Shown one piece after another: positions 26,481 through 34,958 of a stretch of DNA of 64,000 bases (the stretch's first letter is position 1; each line of letters begins with the position of its first letter). A program made the translations under genes and the position numbers. The stretch is from Salinicoccus carnicancri Crm (GTDB taxonomy: Bacteria > Bacillota > Bacilli > Staphylococcales > Salinicoccaceae). The stretch is from assembly GCF_000330705.1 (NCBI RefSeq), contig NZ_ANAM01000001.1, positions 124,001-188,000 on the forward strand, read 5' to 3'. Below the pieces are notes generated by a model, which did not search any database, had not been told where the DNA came from, and was given only the letters and a program-made list of their open reading frames with translations.

Positions 26481-26669
26481 TTAAGAATCCTGTTTCTTTT
26501 CTTTCTGCCTTTTATGCTTATCCAGGACGATTGCAGCGATGAATAACAAGATGATCGTTCCTGTCCATGCGGCTGTGGAAAAGCTTTCCGGTATGGCCGG
26601 TATGAAGTTTACTGCCAGAGGCAGGAGTCCTGCTGCCGACATCAGTATTATTACTATGGTTACTTTCAT
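26481..26669 (-). CDS. Small two-helix membrane protein
   Basis: A 62-residue protein with two hydrophobic segments (about 2-22 and 33-50) and a lysine-rich tail (KHKRQKEKKQDS) predicted to face the cytoplasm. GGGAG is eight bases before its ATG. Not recognised; such small proteins can be subunits or regulators. It sits directly upstream of the CxxC membrane protein on the same strand. Confidence 0.6.
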   Translation of the reverse strand: MKVTIVIILMSAAGLLPLAVNFIPAIPESFSTAAWTGTIILLFIAAIVLDKHKRQKEKKQDS

Positions 26670-26715
26670 TTATTGTTCTCCCAAAAAGTTGATTTGCATC
26701 AATTGTCTCATGATT

Positions 26716-27621
26716 TTATTTCAATTCAATATTGTAATGTTCGAGAATGTACCGTGGAACGAAGAACCGTGCGGTTTTCTTCGGATCGACGACCTGGTTG
26801 ATCTGTGTCTGGCCGGCGAGGCTCATGAGCATGGTCAGTTCTGACAATGGCAGATTGGTGTGGGGCTGCAGCAAATCTGTCATCTTATGGACGGACTGGT
26901 CGACGGCGAGGTTGAGGTCTTTGTCTGACACCATCATGTAGATGCCGTCTTGGTCTGTGATGACGGGGTGATAGGTTTTGAGTGTTTCCGCTTTTTCGAG
27001 CTTTACTGTAACATCCGCTTCGACTTCCAACCCTGATACGCTGATTTCCCCGTCCCCCATGGCGGCATGCACGTCTCCGAGCCCGAAGAGTGCACCTTCG
27101 TGATACACGGGAAGATAGAGTACTGCCCCCTCCGTCACTTTTACAGAGTCCATATTCCCGCCATGCGTATCGGGTGTACCGTTGTTGACGGCAGTATTGG
27201 GCGGTGCGACTCCGATGACCCCGATCATTTTATTGACCGGTAATTGGAGACCGTCAAAATCCACCGTGCCTTTCTCATTATCCACATCGAATTTCCGTAC
27301 ATTCATGTCTCTGAGCCTGTTCCCCATGACCCCCATACCGGGTCCTGTCACCATGACGCCGGCATCTGCGATATCGATTGTTTCTATCGTGACTTTCAGC
27401 ACGTCACCCGGCTTTACATCATTGACGTAGATGGGGCCGGAAGCGGGGTTGATCCTGTCCCAGGAAAATCCTTCGAATGCATTTTCCTCGGAAGTGATCT
27501 GACCGGTGAAGCAATCGTGGGAACTTATTTTGACAGTATCACCAATATCCACTTTCAGTTTCGGTTCATTATCTTTTGACATGGCATAGAAATAGTTGTC
27601 CTTGCTGAGTTCATGGAACAT
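26716..27621 (-). CDS. Acetamidase/formamidase family hydrolase
   Basis: A 301-residue soluble enzyme of the FmdA/AmdA family, with the beta-rich family pattern (ISSHDCFTGQITSEE near residue 35; NPASGPIYVNDVKPGDVLKV near 60; GMGVMGNRL; HAAMGDGEISVSGLEVEAD). Members hydrolyse formamide or acetamide to the acid and ammonia. Formate produced could be used by the formate dehydrogenase in this window, but no direct link is shown. ATG 27621 follows GGAGGG at nine bases; the upstream in-frame extension is not family-like. Confidence 0.85.
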   Translation of the reverse strand: MFHELSKDNYFYAMSKDNEPKLKVDIGDTVKISSHDCFTGQITSEENAFEGFSWDRINPASGPIYVNDVKPGDVLKVTIETIDIADAGVMVTGPGMGVMGNRLRDMNVRKFDVDNEKGTVDFDGLQLPVNKMIGVIGVAPPNTAVNNGTPDTHGGNMDSVKVTEGAVLYLPVYHEGALFGLGDVHAAMGDGEISVSGLEVEADVTVKLEKAETLKTYHPVITDQDGIYMMVSDKDLNLAVDQSVHKMTDLLQPHTNLPLSELTMLMSLAGQTQINQVVDPKKTARFFVPRYILEHYNIELK

Positions 27622-27708
27622 GTTAACACCCTCCACTAAAATTATTGTCATCTCAATTGTTATGCATAAGCCCGGAAAGTGCAATTAAAAGCTCCAATCA
27701 TAATAAAA

Positions 27709-27730
27709 GGCACCGGGAGGTCCCGATGCC
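27709..27730 (-). terminator. Terminator of the second BCCT gene
   Basis: Minus strand GGCATCGGGA / TCCCGGTGCC stem with CC loop and TTTTATT after, just past the stop codon. Confidence 0.85.
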
Positions 27731-27742
27731 TGACGGTGTGGA

Positions 27743-29356
27743 TTAAAGTTCCCGTTCATCCACACCTGCTTCTTTTTGCTCCCTGTACTCTTTCTCCTCT
27801 TTATCTAGATATTCCTGCATGCGGTGCTTGTTCGGAGTGATAGTGAGTCCAAGGTACTTCCTCTCTTCGTTCGCATCCTTATAGAACGAAATCATCATCA
27901 GTATGATGACGAAACTGAATGGCAGAGCTGCAATGATGGCAGCGGACTGCAATGCTTCAAGTCCGGTCTCCCCACCTGACAGGAGGAGGACATAGGCGAT
28001 GGATGAAAGGGCTATCCCCCAGATGATTTTCGTTCTTCTGGATGGGTGGAGCGACCCATTTGATGTCTGCATGCCCAGCACGAATGTTGCAGAATCAGCA
28101 GATGTGATGAAGAATGACGATACGAGAATGATTGCTAAAATAGATAGCGGTATACTCAGCGGCATCTCGTCAAAGATTGCAAACAGTTGTGTTTCCGGTC
28201 CGAAATTGAATATCTCCGGCGTGCGGCTGGCAACTTCTATACCTGTGACGCCGAATATAGTAAACCAGATGATGCCGATTGTAGTCGGCACAATCAGGAG
28301 TGCCATGACGAATTCACGGACGGTACGGCCTCTGGATACACGGGCGATGAAGATGCCGACGAATGGGCTCCAGCTCAGCCACCATGCCCAGTAGTATATG
28401 GTCCACGATTGCAGCCAGTCATTTTTCTGCTGATTCAGAGGTGCTGCATCCAGTGTACTCGCAACAAATGTATTGAGGTAGTCCCCTGCTGCTGTCGGCA
28501 GCATGTTCAATATAAGCATCGTCGGGCCTAGTATCAGGACACAGGTGAGCAGTATCGATGCCAGTACCATATTTATATTGCTGAGATATTTGATGCCTTT
28601 GCTGAGACCGCTCCAGGCACTGGCAAGGAACAATATCGTGACCACAGTGATGATCAGCCCCTGGGCTGTCAGGCTGATTGGCACACCGAATAAGTAATTC
28701 AGTCCCCCATTGATTTGTGTCGTACCGACACCAAGTGATACTGCGACCCCTATAACGGTAGCGAACACTGTGAGTATATCCACGAGTATGCCGATCGGGC
28801 CGTCAACTTTACTACCAAGTATCGGCCGCAGAGTTTTGGAAAGCAGTCCGCTTTCGCCTTTCCTGAACTGGGTGTAGGCAAGCGCCAGTGCTACAGCACC
28901 GTACATGCCCCATGCATGTGCGCCCCAATGGAAAATGGTGGCCCTGATGGACTCGAGTATGGCTTCCTCGGTCTCGGGATCGGCTGTAGCCGGTGCGATA
29001 AAGTGTGAAATAGGTTCGGAGGTACTGTAGAAAACGACCCCGATTCCCATGCCGGCACTGAATAGCATGGTAAGCCAGGAACGCGTGCTGAACTCCGGTT
29101 CATGATGCGGTTTGCCGAGCTTCAGTTTCCCTATGGGGCTGAAGACAAGGAAGATGCAGAAGAACACCATGGCGGAGGTGATGATCAGATAGTACCACCC
29201 GAAATAATTGCTGACCCAGTTTGAAATGGAGCCGGCCACAGCTCCGAAGCTGTCCGGATTGATCGCTCCGATGACTACAAGCAGTCCGACTACGATTACT
29301 GAATACATAAAGACTTTTGAGGATTTGTTACCGGTGGTATTTGAAGGATCCTTCAT
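27743..29356 (-). CDS. BCCT family osmolyte transporter (glycine betaine type), copy 2
   Basis: A 537-residue paralogue of the 16326-17957 protein, aligning from end to end. It carries the same signature (WTIYYWAWWLSWSPFVG, IARVSRGRTVREF) and GMGIGVVFYSTSEP in helix 4, where copy 1 has GLVFYGASEP. The C-terminal tail is charged. It is likely a betaine-type uptake system, possibly with a different substrate or osmotic range. A SigA promoter (29434-29462) and RBS AAGGAG precede it. Confidence 0.88.
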   Translation of the reverse strand: MKDPSNTTGNKSSKVFMYSVIVVGLLVVIGAINPDSFGAVAGSISNWVSNYFGWYYLIITSAMVFFCIFLVFSPIGKLKLGKPHHEPEFSTRSWLTMLFSAGMGIGVVFYSTSEPISHFIAPATADPETEEAILESIRATIFHWGAHAWGMYGAVALALAYTQFRKGESGLLSKTLRPILGSKVDGPIGILVDILTVFATVIGVAVSLGVGTTQINGGLNYLFGVPISLTAQGLIITVVTILFLASAWSGLSKGIKYLSNINMVLASILLTCVLILGPTMLILNMLPTAAGDYLNTFVASTLDAAPLNQQKNDWLQSWTIYYWAWWLSWSPFVGIFIARVSRGRTVREFVMALLIVPTTIGIIWFTIFGVTGIEVASRTPEIFNFGPETQLFAIFDEMPLSIPLSILAIILVSSFFITSADSATFVLGMQTSNGSLHPSRRTKIIWGIALSSIAYVLLLSGGETGLEALQSAAIIAALPFSFVIILMMISFYKDANEERKYLGLTITPNKHRMQEYLDKEEKEYREQKEAGVDEREL

Positions 29357-29433
29357 TGATCTGCTCCTTAATATTTACAGGATACCGTGTGATACCCATT
29401 ATTTATATTTGCCTGTAAAAGAATAACCTATTG

Positions 29434-29462
29434 AGAATACCAAACTTACACCCCGAGTGCAA
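29434..29462 (-). promoter_or_regulatory. SigA-type promoter of BCCT copy 2
   Basis: Minus-strand TTGCAC, 17-bp spacer, TATTCT, about 80 bases upstream of the start codon. Confidence 0.65.
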
Positions 29463-29594
29463 TTTGTGTTTTGGAATTCAGGGGGTTAAATACGTAAAAA
29501 AGAGCGTTGCCCATTCGCTCCGTTGAACTGTTTGGGTACCGGCCCCAAAGGTTTTATATAGCATCGCATACCGTTATTAAATTATAGGCCTATG

Positions 29595-29623
29595 TTGTCG
29601 TGATATATCTTTTTATTTATGAT
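29595..29623 (+). promoter_or_regulatory. SigA-type promoter of the small membrane protein gene
   Basis: TTGTCG, 17-bp spacer, TATGAT. It gives a leader of roughly 90 bases before the 29721 start. The intervening region 29463-29594 shows no gene or clear signal. Confidence 0.55.
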
Positions 29624-29720
29624 ACATTATAATGTGACAGCTTACATATCAACTTTAAGAAAAGACATCCATGTCATTGATAATCGCAAAACAGCTTACA
29701 GAGCAATGCAGGAGGCAGAG

Positions 29721-29891
29721 ATGGAGAAAAGCACTTCAATTCTAATCATTTTCGGAGCAGTACTTGCACTGATTTTCCTGACACCGATACTTGGTGCAGT
29801 ATCGCTGATCTTTATCATTCCGCCGGTGTTCATAGTTTCTGTGAACGCACTGTCGGATAAACTTTCAGATTTTCTAAGTTCCAATGAGTGA
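29721..29891 (+). CDS. Small two-helix hydrophobic protein
   Basis: A 56-residue protein: MEKSTSILIIFGAVLALIFL then a second hydrophobic helix (AVSLIFIIPPVFIVSVNAL) and a short acidic end. The ATG at 29721 is six bases after AGGAGG. A promoter and a strong terminator bracket it, which supports a real transcription unit. Not recognised. Confidence 0.6.
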   Translation: MEKSTSILIIFGAVLALIFLTPILGAVSLIFIIPPVFIVSVNALSDKLSDFLSSNE

Positions 29892-29910
29892 CCTGCGGGT
29901 CACTTTTTTC
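29886..29910 (+). terminator. Terminator of the small membrane protein gene
   Basis: AGTGACC / GGTCACT stem with TTTTTT tail; overlaps the TGA stop codon. Confidence 0.82.
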
Positions 29911-30072
29911 TGCAATATCATATTATATCATCGCGACCTTGTCAGGTCATTTCCCGGCAGTGCGGAAACTGCACCCCGAGCGTTATACTGGCGTTATGTT
30001 ATGTGTTTTAAACACTGCCCTGTCAACGTTCTTGTTATATCGCCAGGCGTTATGACATGGTGCGTCAGGAAG

Positions 30073-30605
30073 TCATATACTGATGCTTTCCCCCAGAAGA
30101 GGCACTGCGTTTTTGATGAACTCCCTCGGGTCGGTTTTGTGCAAATGTCTCTTCCATTCTTCGGAGGCTCCGTACAGTGCCCAGCTGAACATGACTGCAA
30201 CGCTCCCCAGTTCCCCGTCATGTCCCCCATTCTGATTGAGCAGCATATCATATATTATGACCTCAATCTGATCTCTTCATATCCCCTGTGGCATCTGCTG
30301 GACAGTGACTCCTGGAAATCTGTGACTGCCTGGAAGATGTCCGCAATCGTGCTGCTTTCCACAATGCTGTCTTCATAGGCTTTCCGCCCGAGGTTTACCA
30401 TGAGGACTTCGGTCAGGGCCATCTCAAGCAGGTCGTATATATCTTCAAAATGATAATAGAATGTCGCCCTGTTTATCATCGCTTTTTCTGTAATGTCTTT
30501 GACGGTGATGTTCTTGAATTCTTTTTCTCCCGAGAGTGATATGAAGGAATCCGTGATGAGTTTTCTCGTCCGCATTACACGCGGGTCGATCTTTTCTTTT
30601 GCCAT
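30073..30605 (-). pseudogene. TetR family regulator, disrupted by a frameshift
   Basis: The first 115 codons (30605 to about 30258) encode a typical TetR N-terminus: TRKLITDSFISLSGEKEFKN, then ATFYYHFEDIYDLLEMALTE. The frame then ends at TAA after RGYEEIRLRS. In the next frame a clear TetR C-terminal half continues (QIEVIIYDMLLNQNGGHDG, VAVMFSWALYGASEEWK, REFIKNAVPLLGESISI) to a TGA at 30073. The two halves together match a full-length regulator of about 180 residues. A few bases appear lost near 30258. It is divergent from the DsbA-like gene, a usual layout for an autoregulated repressor and its target. It could also be a sequencing error. Confidence 0.82.
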
Positions 30606-30744
30606 GCTGTTCCCTCCCTTCAGAAATTTTCCTGATTCTCATATCTTTGATTTTACAACACATTCATGAAATCAATTGGTATTAATTCCTTGTATCATGG
30701 CTTACCATTGAATCAGGTAGAGAAATATTGAGGAGGAAACATGG

Positions 30745-31674
30745 ATGAACGATAACAAAAACATGGTTTGTGATATGGAGACAGGCATATGTGGTCCTGC
30801 GGATGGCGCTGCAGAAAGTGGCGCGCTTGAAATGATGGATTTTAACAAGCCACAGAAGAAGATCGACCTTTATTATGTGACGGACCCGATGTGTTCACAC
30901 TGCTGGGCGATAGAGCCGGTCTTCAATAAGTTCATTGAGCTGTACGGCGGATATCTGAATGTGAACAAAGTTATGGGCGGCCTGCTTGAGAAATGGCACG
31001 ACGGCCCCATCGACCCGGCAAACGGTATATACAAGCCAGCGGATGTGGCTCCGCACTGGAGGGAAGTCGGGGAACATTCCAGAATGCCGATTGACGGGAG
31101 CGTAATGATCGATGACCCTGTACAGTCGTCCTTCCCCGCGTCCAGAGTCTTCAAAGTGATCCAGAAGGAGCATGGAAACGCATTGGCAACCGAATATCTT
31201 CGTCGTACAAGAGAGGCAGTATTCGTACTCAATAAAAATATCTCAAGAGATGAGGTACTGTCCGGGATCGTGGATGGAATCGGGCTTTCAGGTCGATCGA
31301 TAGTTGAAAAATCAGCGGATGCACAAACCCTGCTGGATGAGGATTTCAGTCAGGCAGCAAACCTTGGTGTCAGTGGGTTTCCGACGGTTGTCATGATCAA
31401 TGAAGATAACCAGGATGTTAAAATTGCCGGGGCACGTCCGCTGGAAACTTATGTCGAAGGTTTGGAGCGTATGCTTGAAGAGAAAGTGAAACCCGGAGCC
31501 ATTCCTTCCCTTACCGGTGTTCTCAAACGGGAAAAAGTGATTTTCTCCAAAGAGATCGAGGAACTTTACGGATTGGAGCAATCCGAAGTTGAACCATTCA
31601 TCGAGAGTGAACTGGAGGATGGAAAATATGAAAGGAAAGAAGCCCTGGGCGAACTTTATATCACGTTGAAATAA
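30745..31674 (+). CDS. DsbA-family thioredoxin-fold protein (FrnE/SpxH-like)
   Basis: A 309-residue soluble protein. The redox motif is YYVTDPMCSHCWAIEPVFNK (CSHC, about residues 50-53), with a DsbA-like helical insertion and a cis-proline loop GVSGFPTVVMI. The N-terminal extension has more cysteines (MVCDMETGICG). Relatives include FrnE and the YjbH/SpxH adaptor that feeds Spx to ClpXP. Which applies here is unclear, but no signal peptide is seen, so it acts in the cytoplasm. The ATG follows AGGAGG at eight bases. It is followed after 12 bases by the YdhR-like gene, forming an operon opposite the disrupted TetR gene. Confidence 0.78.
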   Translation: MNDNKNMVCDMETGICGPADGAAESGALEMMDFNKPQKKIDLYYVTDPMCSHCWAIEPVFNKFIELYGGYLNVNKVMGGLLEKWHDGPIDPANGIYKPADVAPHWREVGEHSRMPIDGSVMIDDPVQSSFPASRVFKVIQKEHGNALATEYLRRTREAVFVLNKNISRDEVLSGIVDGIGLSGRSIVEKSADAQTLLDEDFSQAANLGVSGFPTVVMINEDNQDVKIAGARPLETYVEGLERMLEEKVKPGAIPSLTGVLKREKVIFSKEIEELYGLEQSEVEPFIESELEDGKYERKEALGELYITLK

Positions 31675-31686
31675 GGAGGAAGCCAG

Positions 31687-31992
31687 ATGTCTGTTATACT
31701 TCAGGTGGATTTCAGCATGGAGGGGCCTTTTGGCTCGGAAATGGCATCGCAATTCGAAGAGCTTGCAGAAAGTATCAATGAAGAGCGCGGCTTCCAGTGG
31801 AAAATCTGGACAGAGGATGCAGATAACAAAGAGGCGGGCGGTATCTATGTGTTTGATACGAAGGAAAACGCACAGAAATATCTGGATATGCATGCGAAGA
31901 GGCTCAAATCTTTCGGTATCGATGAAGTGAATGCCAAAATATTTGATATCAATCGGCAACTGACAAAAATTACAGATGGTCCGGCAGTTTAG
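31687..31992 (+). CDS. YdhR-type putative monooxygenase
   Basis: A 101-residue member of the YdhR family (dimeric alpha-beta barrel). Characteristic features are VDFSMEGPFGSEMASQFEEL, GFQWKIWTEDADNK and AGGIYVFDTKE. Family members are suggested to oxidise aromatic or quinone-like compounds but lack a proven substrate. It follows the DsbA-like gene with an AAGGAGG RBS; a terminator closes the operon. Confidence 0.82.
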   Translation: MSVILQVDFSMEGPFGSEMASQFEELAESINEERGFQWKIWTEDADNKEAGGIYVFDTKENAQKYLDMHAKRLKSFGIDEVNAKIFDINRQLTKITDGPAV

Positions 31993-32005
31993 ACCGGATA
32001 AAACA

Positions 32006-32029
32006 AGGCGGCTGGGATCCCGGCCGCCT
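32006..32029 (+). terminator. Terminator of the DsbA-like/YdhR operon
   Basis: AGGCGGC / GCCGCCT stem with the inner GGGATCCC palindrome, followed by ATATTATTTT. Confidence 0.78.
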
Positions 32030-32065
32030 CATATTATTTTGGGACACTGTAAGTGAGGTTCCGCA

Positions 32066-32275
32066 TCAATTTCTCCAAGGGACCTGCCATCTGTCTTTTT
32101 CCATGATGTGGGCGAGGACAAGCGTTGCACTCCATATGCCCATGTAGACTGATGGGATGATCGGGAGGAAAAGATGCGTTTCATGATCTTACCGTTGGAC
32201 TTTTTGAGACTGCCTGTTTGCGATACGTACATATTGTCTCCCATTTTTATCTTTGATCACTATGCCGATTTCCAT
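32066..32275 (-). pseudogene. Possible remnant small membrane protein gene interrupted by an in-frame stop
   Basis: From ATG 32275 (GAGGCGGG upstream) one frame reads MEIGIVIKDKNGRQYVRIAN to a TAA after 28 codons. The same frame then stays open for 40 codons with a membrane-like stretch (HLFLPIIPSVYMGIWSATLV) to a TGA at 32066. A single nonsense change would explain it. No family recognised. The rest of 32030-32389 shows nothing else. Confidence 0.35.
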
Positions 32276-32389
32276 CAGATCCCGCCTCAAAAGATTTGAT
32301 GATGGAAATTACGGGAAAAGGCTATAGATATATTATTCACAAGTGTCTGAATCAATGCAAAAGACAGCCATTTACAGGAGGGGTATCAG

Positions 32390-33889
32390 GTGAGGATCGT
32401 TACGGGCGGAGAGATGAAAAACGCAGATCAATATACGACGGATCATATCGGGTTGGACGGCAGGATTTTGATGGAAAATGCGGGACGTGCTGCTGCACGC
32501 AGGCTGATGGAAGATTATGCAGGGCGGCAATTTACTGTCCTGATCGGCAGTGGAAACAATGGAGGAGATGGTTTCGTAATTTCCCGCACGTTGCTTGAAG
32601 CTGGGTTTGAGGTGACGGTATGCATCATTTCCGGTGAAGACAGGTTCAGCGAAGATGCCGTGTATCATAAGATGATATTGGAAAAGTCGGGTTTTGGATG
32701 GAAGCGGTATGAGAGGGAGGACCTGGAAAAGGCGGATATCATCGTGGATGCGATGCTCGGTACCGGATTATACGGTGAAATCAGGGAGCCGTACTTAGCT
32801 GTCATCAGAGATGTCACAAGTTCAGGAAAACGGGTCGTTTCCATCGATCTTCCAAGCGGTGTTCCCGCAGCAGAAGGACAGGTTCCGGCATCTGCGCTCA
32901 GGGCAGATCATACAATCATACTCCAGCAGCCGAAACTGAGCTTTTACCTCTATCCTGCGCGTGATTATTACGGTGACAGTGAAGTCGTGCAGGTCGGAAT
33001 TCCCAAAAGAGCGATCGATGCGGTGGCACACCGTTACAGATTTGAATGGACTTTGGCCGACACCAGGAAGAAATGGCTGAAACGGTCTGCTTCGTCGCAT
33101 AAAGGAAACCACGGCAAAGTGGGGCTCATCGCCGGAAATGAAATGATGCCCGGTGCTGCAGGCATATCTGCCGGTGCTGTGGTCAAAAGCGGTGCGGGTC
33201 TGACAATGGTCAATACGGTGAAAAGTGCCGTCCCCGTCATTGCTTCCCAGGTGTCTGAAGCAGTCTTCTATGACAGAGGCCAATCACTTGAAGGATTTTA
33301 TAAAGGGAAAGATGCCGTGGCTGTGGGCCCCGGTATAGGTACAGGCCCTGCGATAAGGGAAATGGTTGTGGAACTGGTCGATAACTTCGATGGACCGCTT
33401 CTGATTGATGCAGATGGTCTGAATCAGTTCGGGGACATACTGCCGCTTGTAAGAAGCCGGAAGGCACCGACTGTCATTACACCCCATCCAGGTGAAATGG
33501 CGAGGCTGATCGGTTCGACACCGGCCGGGGTAAATGGGGCGAGGTTTGAAACTGCAGAAAAATATGCCCGGAATAATGGCATCTACGTTGTCCTGAAGGG
33601 CCCATATACAATCGTCGCAACACCAGATGGAAGAACATTCGTCAACGGCACGGGCAATTCAGGGCTGGCAAAAGGTGGGACAGGAGACGTACTTACAGGT
33701 ATCATCCTCTCTTTCCTGGCACAGTATGATGATGTACAGCCCGCGGTTTCGAGCGCGGTCTTTATGCATGGCTATACTGCTGATCATCTCCTTGAACGTG
33801 GTATTGCCGCATCATCCATGACCGCTTCCGGGATCATCGATCACATGGAAACGACTTTTAACATCCTTGATGGTATGTATGGACAGTAA
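32390..33889 (+). CDS. nnr: Bifunctional NAD(P)H-hydrate epimerase / ADP-dependent NAD(P)H-hydrate dehydratase
   Basis: A 499-residue repair enzyme. Residues 1 to about 215 are the YjeF N-terminal epimerase domain (MENAGRAAARRLMEDYAGR; SGNNGGDGFVISRTLLEAG; VDAMLGTGLYG; SIDLPSGVPA). From about 225 to the end is the kinase-like dehydratase (KVGLIAGNEMMPGAAGISAG; LIDADGLNQF; ITPHPGEMARL; GLAKGGTGDVLTGI). It converts damaged hydrated NADH and NADPH back to active cofactor. The start is GTG 32390 with AGGAGG eight bases upstream. Fusion of both activities is normal in bacteria. Single transcription unit. Confidence 0.92.
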   Translation: MRIVTGGEMKNADQYTTDHIGLDGRILMENAGRAAARRLMEDYAGRQFTVLIGSGNNGGDGFVISRTLLEAGFEVTVCIISGEDRFSEDAVYHKMILEKSGFGWKRYEREDLEKADIIVDAMLGTGLYGEIREPYLAVIRDVTSSGKRVVSIDLPSGVPAAEGQVPASALRADHTIILQQPKLSFYLYPARDYYGDSEVVQVGIPKRAIDAVAHRYRFEWTLADTRKKWLKRSASSHKGNHGKVGLIAGNEMMPGAAGISAGAVVKSGAGLTMVNTVKSAVPVIASQVSEAVFYDRGQSLEGFYKGKDAVAVGPGIGTGPAIREMVVELVDNFDGPLLIDADGLNQFGDILPLVRSRKAPTVITPHPGEMARLIGSTPAGVNGARFETAEKYARNNGIYVVLKGPYTIVATPDGRTFVNGTGNSGLAKGGTGDVLTGIILSFLAQYDDVQPAVSSAVFMHGYTADHLLERGIAASSMTASGIIDHMETTFNILDGMYGQ

Positions 33890-33892
33890 AAA

Positions 33893-33918
33893 AGCATGAT
33901 GCAGGTATGCATCATGCT
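33893..33918. terminator. Shared terminator between nnr and the Usp gene
   Basis: Perfect 11-bp arms AGCATGATGCA / TGCATCATGCT with a four-base loop. The tail is T-rich on the minus strand (TTTTTT), weaker on plus. Confidence 0.78.
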
Positions 33919-33922
33919 CTGG

Positions 33923-34336
33923 TCATTTAACTATGATCACCGGTATTTTCGCTCTTCTGGCTGCTTTGTGGCTGACACTGCCGAGCACCATTTCCTGAAA
34001 ATTATTCAGTCCTCTTGAACCCAGGACCAAAGCCTGGTAGTCACCGCTGTTGGCATAGTTCACTACTGTTTCTTTGGGGACTCCGCGTTCAAACTGGATT
34101 TCATAGGAAATTCCTTCATCTGAAAACAATTTTTCCAGCCTGGCCAACCGCTCTTTCCTGTCAGAAGACATCCCTTCCGGGACACCGCTTGTGTGCATCT
34201 CCTGATCAACATCGTCTGCATCGACAACATTCAAAACGGTTACGGTCGTCTGTTCATCTACGAAGTTCAAACACTCTTTCGCCGCTCTGAAGCTGTTGTC
34301 AGAACCATCGGTTGCGAACAATAGGGTTTCATACAT
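33923..34336 (-). CDS. Universal stress protein UspA family, copy 1
   Basis: A 137-residue protein beginning MYETLLFATDGSDNSFRAAK with the ATP-binding signature VLGSRGLNNFQEMVLGSVSH (G-2x-G-9x-G-S). UspA proteins bind ATP and help in stress survival by an unclear mechanism. GGAGG lies upstream of the ATG. It is a close paralogue of the next gene. The upstream gap contains GGGTAA about 90 bases before the start with a weak GTTGGG 12 bases earlier, a poor match to SigB. Confidence 0.9.
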   Translation of the reverse strand: MYETLLFATDGSDNSFRAAKECLNFVDEQTTVTVLNVVDADDVDQEMHTSGVPEGMSSDRKERLARLEKLFSDEGISYEIQFERGVPKETVVNYANSGDYQALVLGSRGLNNFQEMVLGSVSHKAARRAKIPVIIVK

Positions 34337-34526
34337 AAATGGTCCTCCTTTATAAATATTAAGCGGGCATTTTCGTCTGACCCTGTCGCCTCATCCGCAT
34401 TTTTGAAGCTTTAAGACTGCAGAAGTAAAAACTTCCTCCTCAATATTTATTTACCCTGTACGGTGCAGCCCAACCATCCATTTGCCCTGCTGTAATATCC
34501 GGAGGAGCCAAAAGGGCCCCATGCTC

Positions 34527-34940
34527 CTATTTGACAATCAGTACAGGTATGGTCACACGCTTTGCCGCTTTGTGACTGACACTGCCAAGCATCATTTCCT
34601 GGAAATTGTTCAAGCCCCTTGTACCGAGGACGAGGGCATCGAAAGCGCCGTTGTTTGCCACATTGACCACAGTATCGGCGGGCGATCCGTGTTCGAAGAC
34701 AACTTCATACGTTATTCCGTTTTCTTCGTAAAAGTCGAGGATCCGGGAAAGCTTTTCCTTTCTCCTTGCTGTGACGTTTCCCGACTGGGAACCATGCAAC
34801 ACCTCGTTTTTTACATCATCGGTACCAATAACATTGAGTATGGTGACACGTGTATTCTCATCAATGAAATTCATGCTTTCCTCAGCTGCTCTGAAGCTGT
34901 TCTCCGAGCCGTCTGCAGCCAACAGAAGTGTTTTGTACAT
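34527..34940 (-). CDS. Universal stress protein UspA family, copy 2
   Basis: A 137-residue protein of exactly the same length as copy 1, beginning MYKTLLLAADGSENSFRAAE, with VLGTRGLNNFQEMMLGSVSH as the nucleotide-binding signature. It lies 18 bases after the SulP transporter stop on the same strand, so it is likely in an operon with it. Tandem duplication with copy 1 is evident. Function as above, by family. Confidence 0.9.
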   Translation of the reverse strand: MYKTLLLAADGSENSFRAAEESMNFIDENTRVTILNVIGTDDVKNEVLHGSQSGNVTARRKEKLSRILDFYEENGITYEVVFEHGSPADTVVNVANNGAFDALVLGTRGLNNFQEMMLGSVSHKAAKRVTIPVLIVK

Positions 34941-34958
34941 AAAAGTCCCTCCAACTAA

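Noticed and set aside
29994-30251. An 85-codon minus-strand frame
   Set aside because: It is out of frame with the real TetR C-terminal half, which occupies the same stretch.
34337-34526. SigB promoter for the first Usp gene
   Set aside because: GGGTAA is present but the -35 (GTTGGG) is a poor match; left as a remark.
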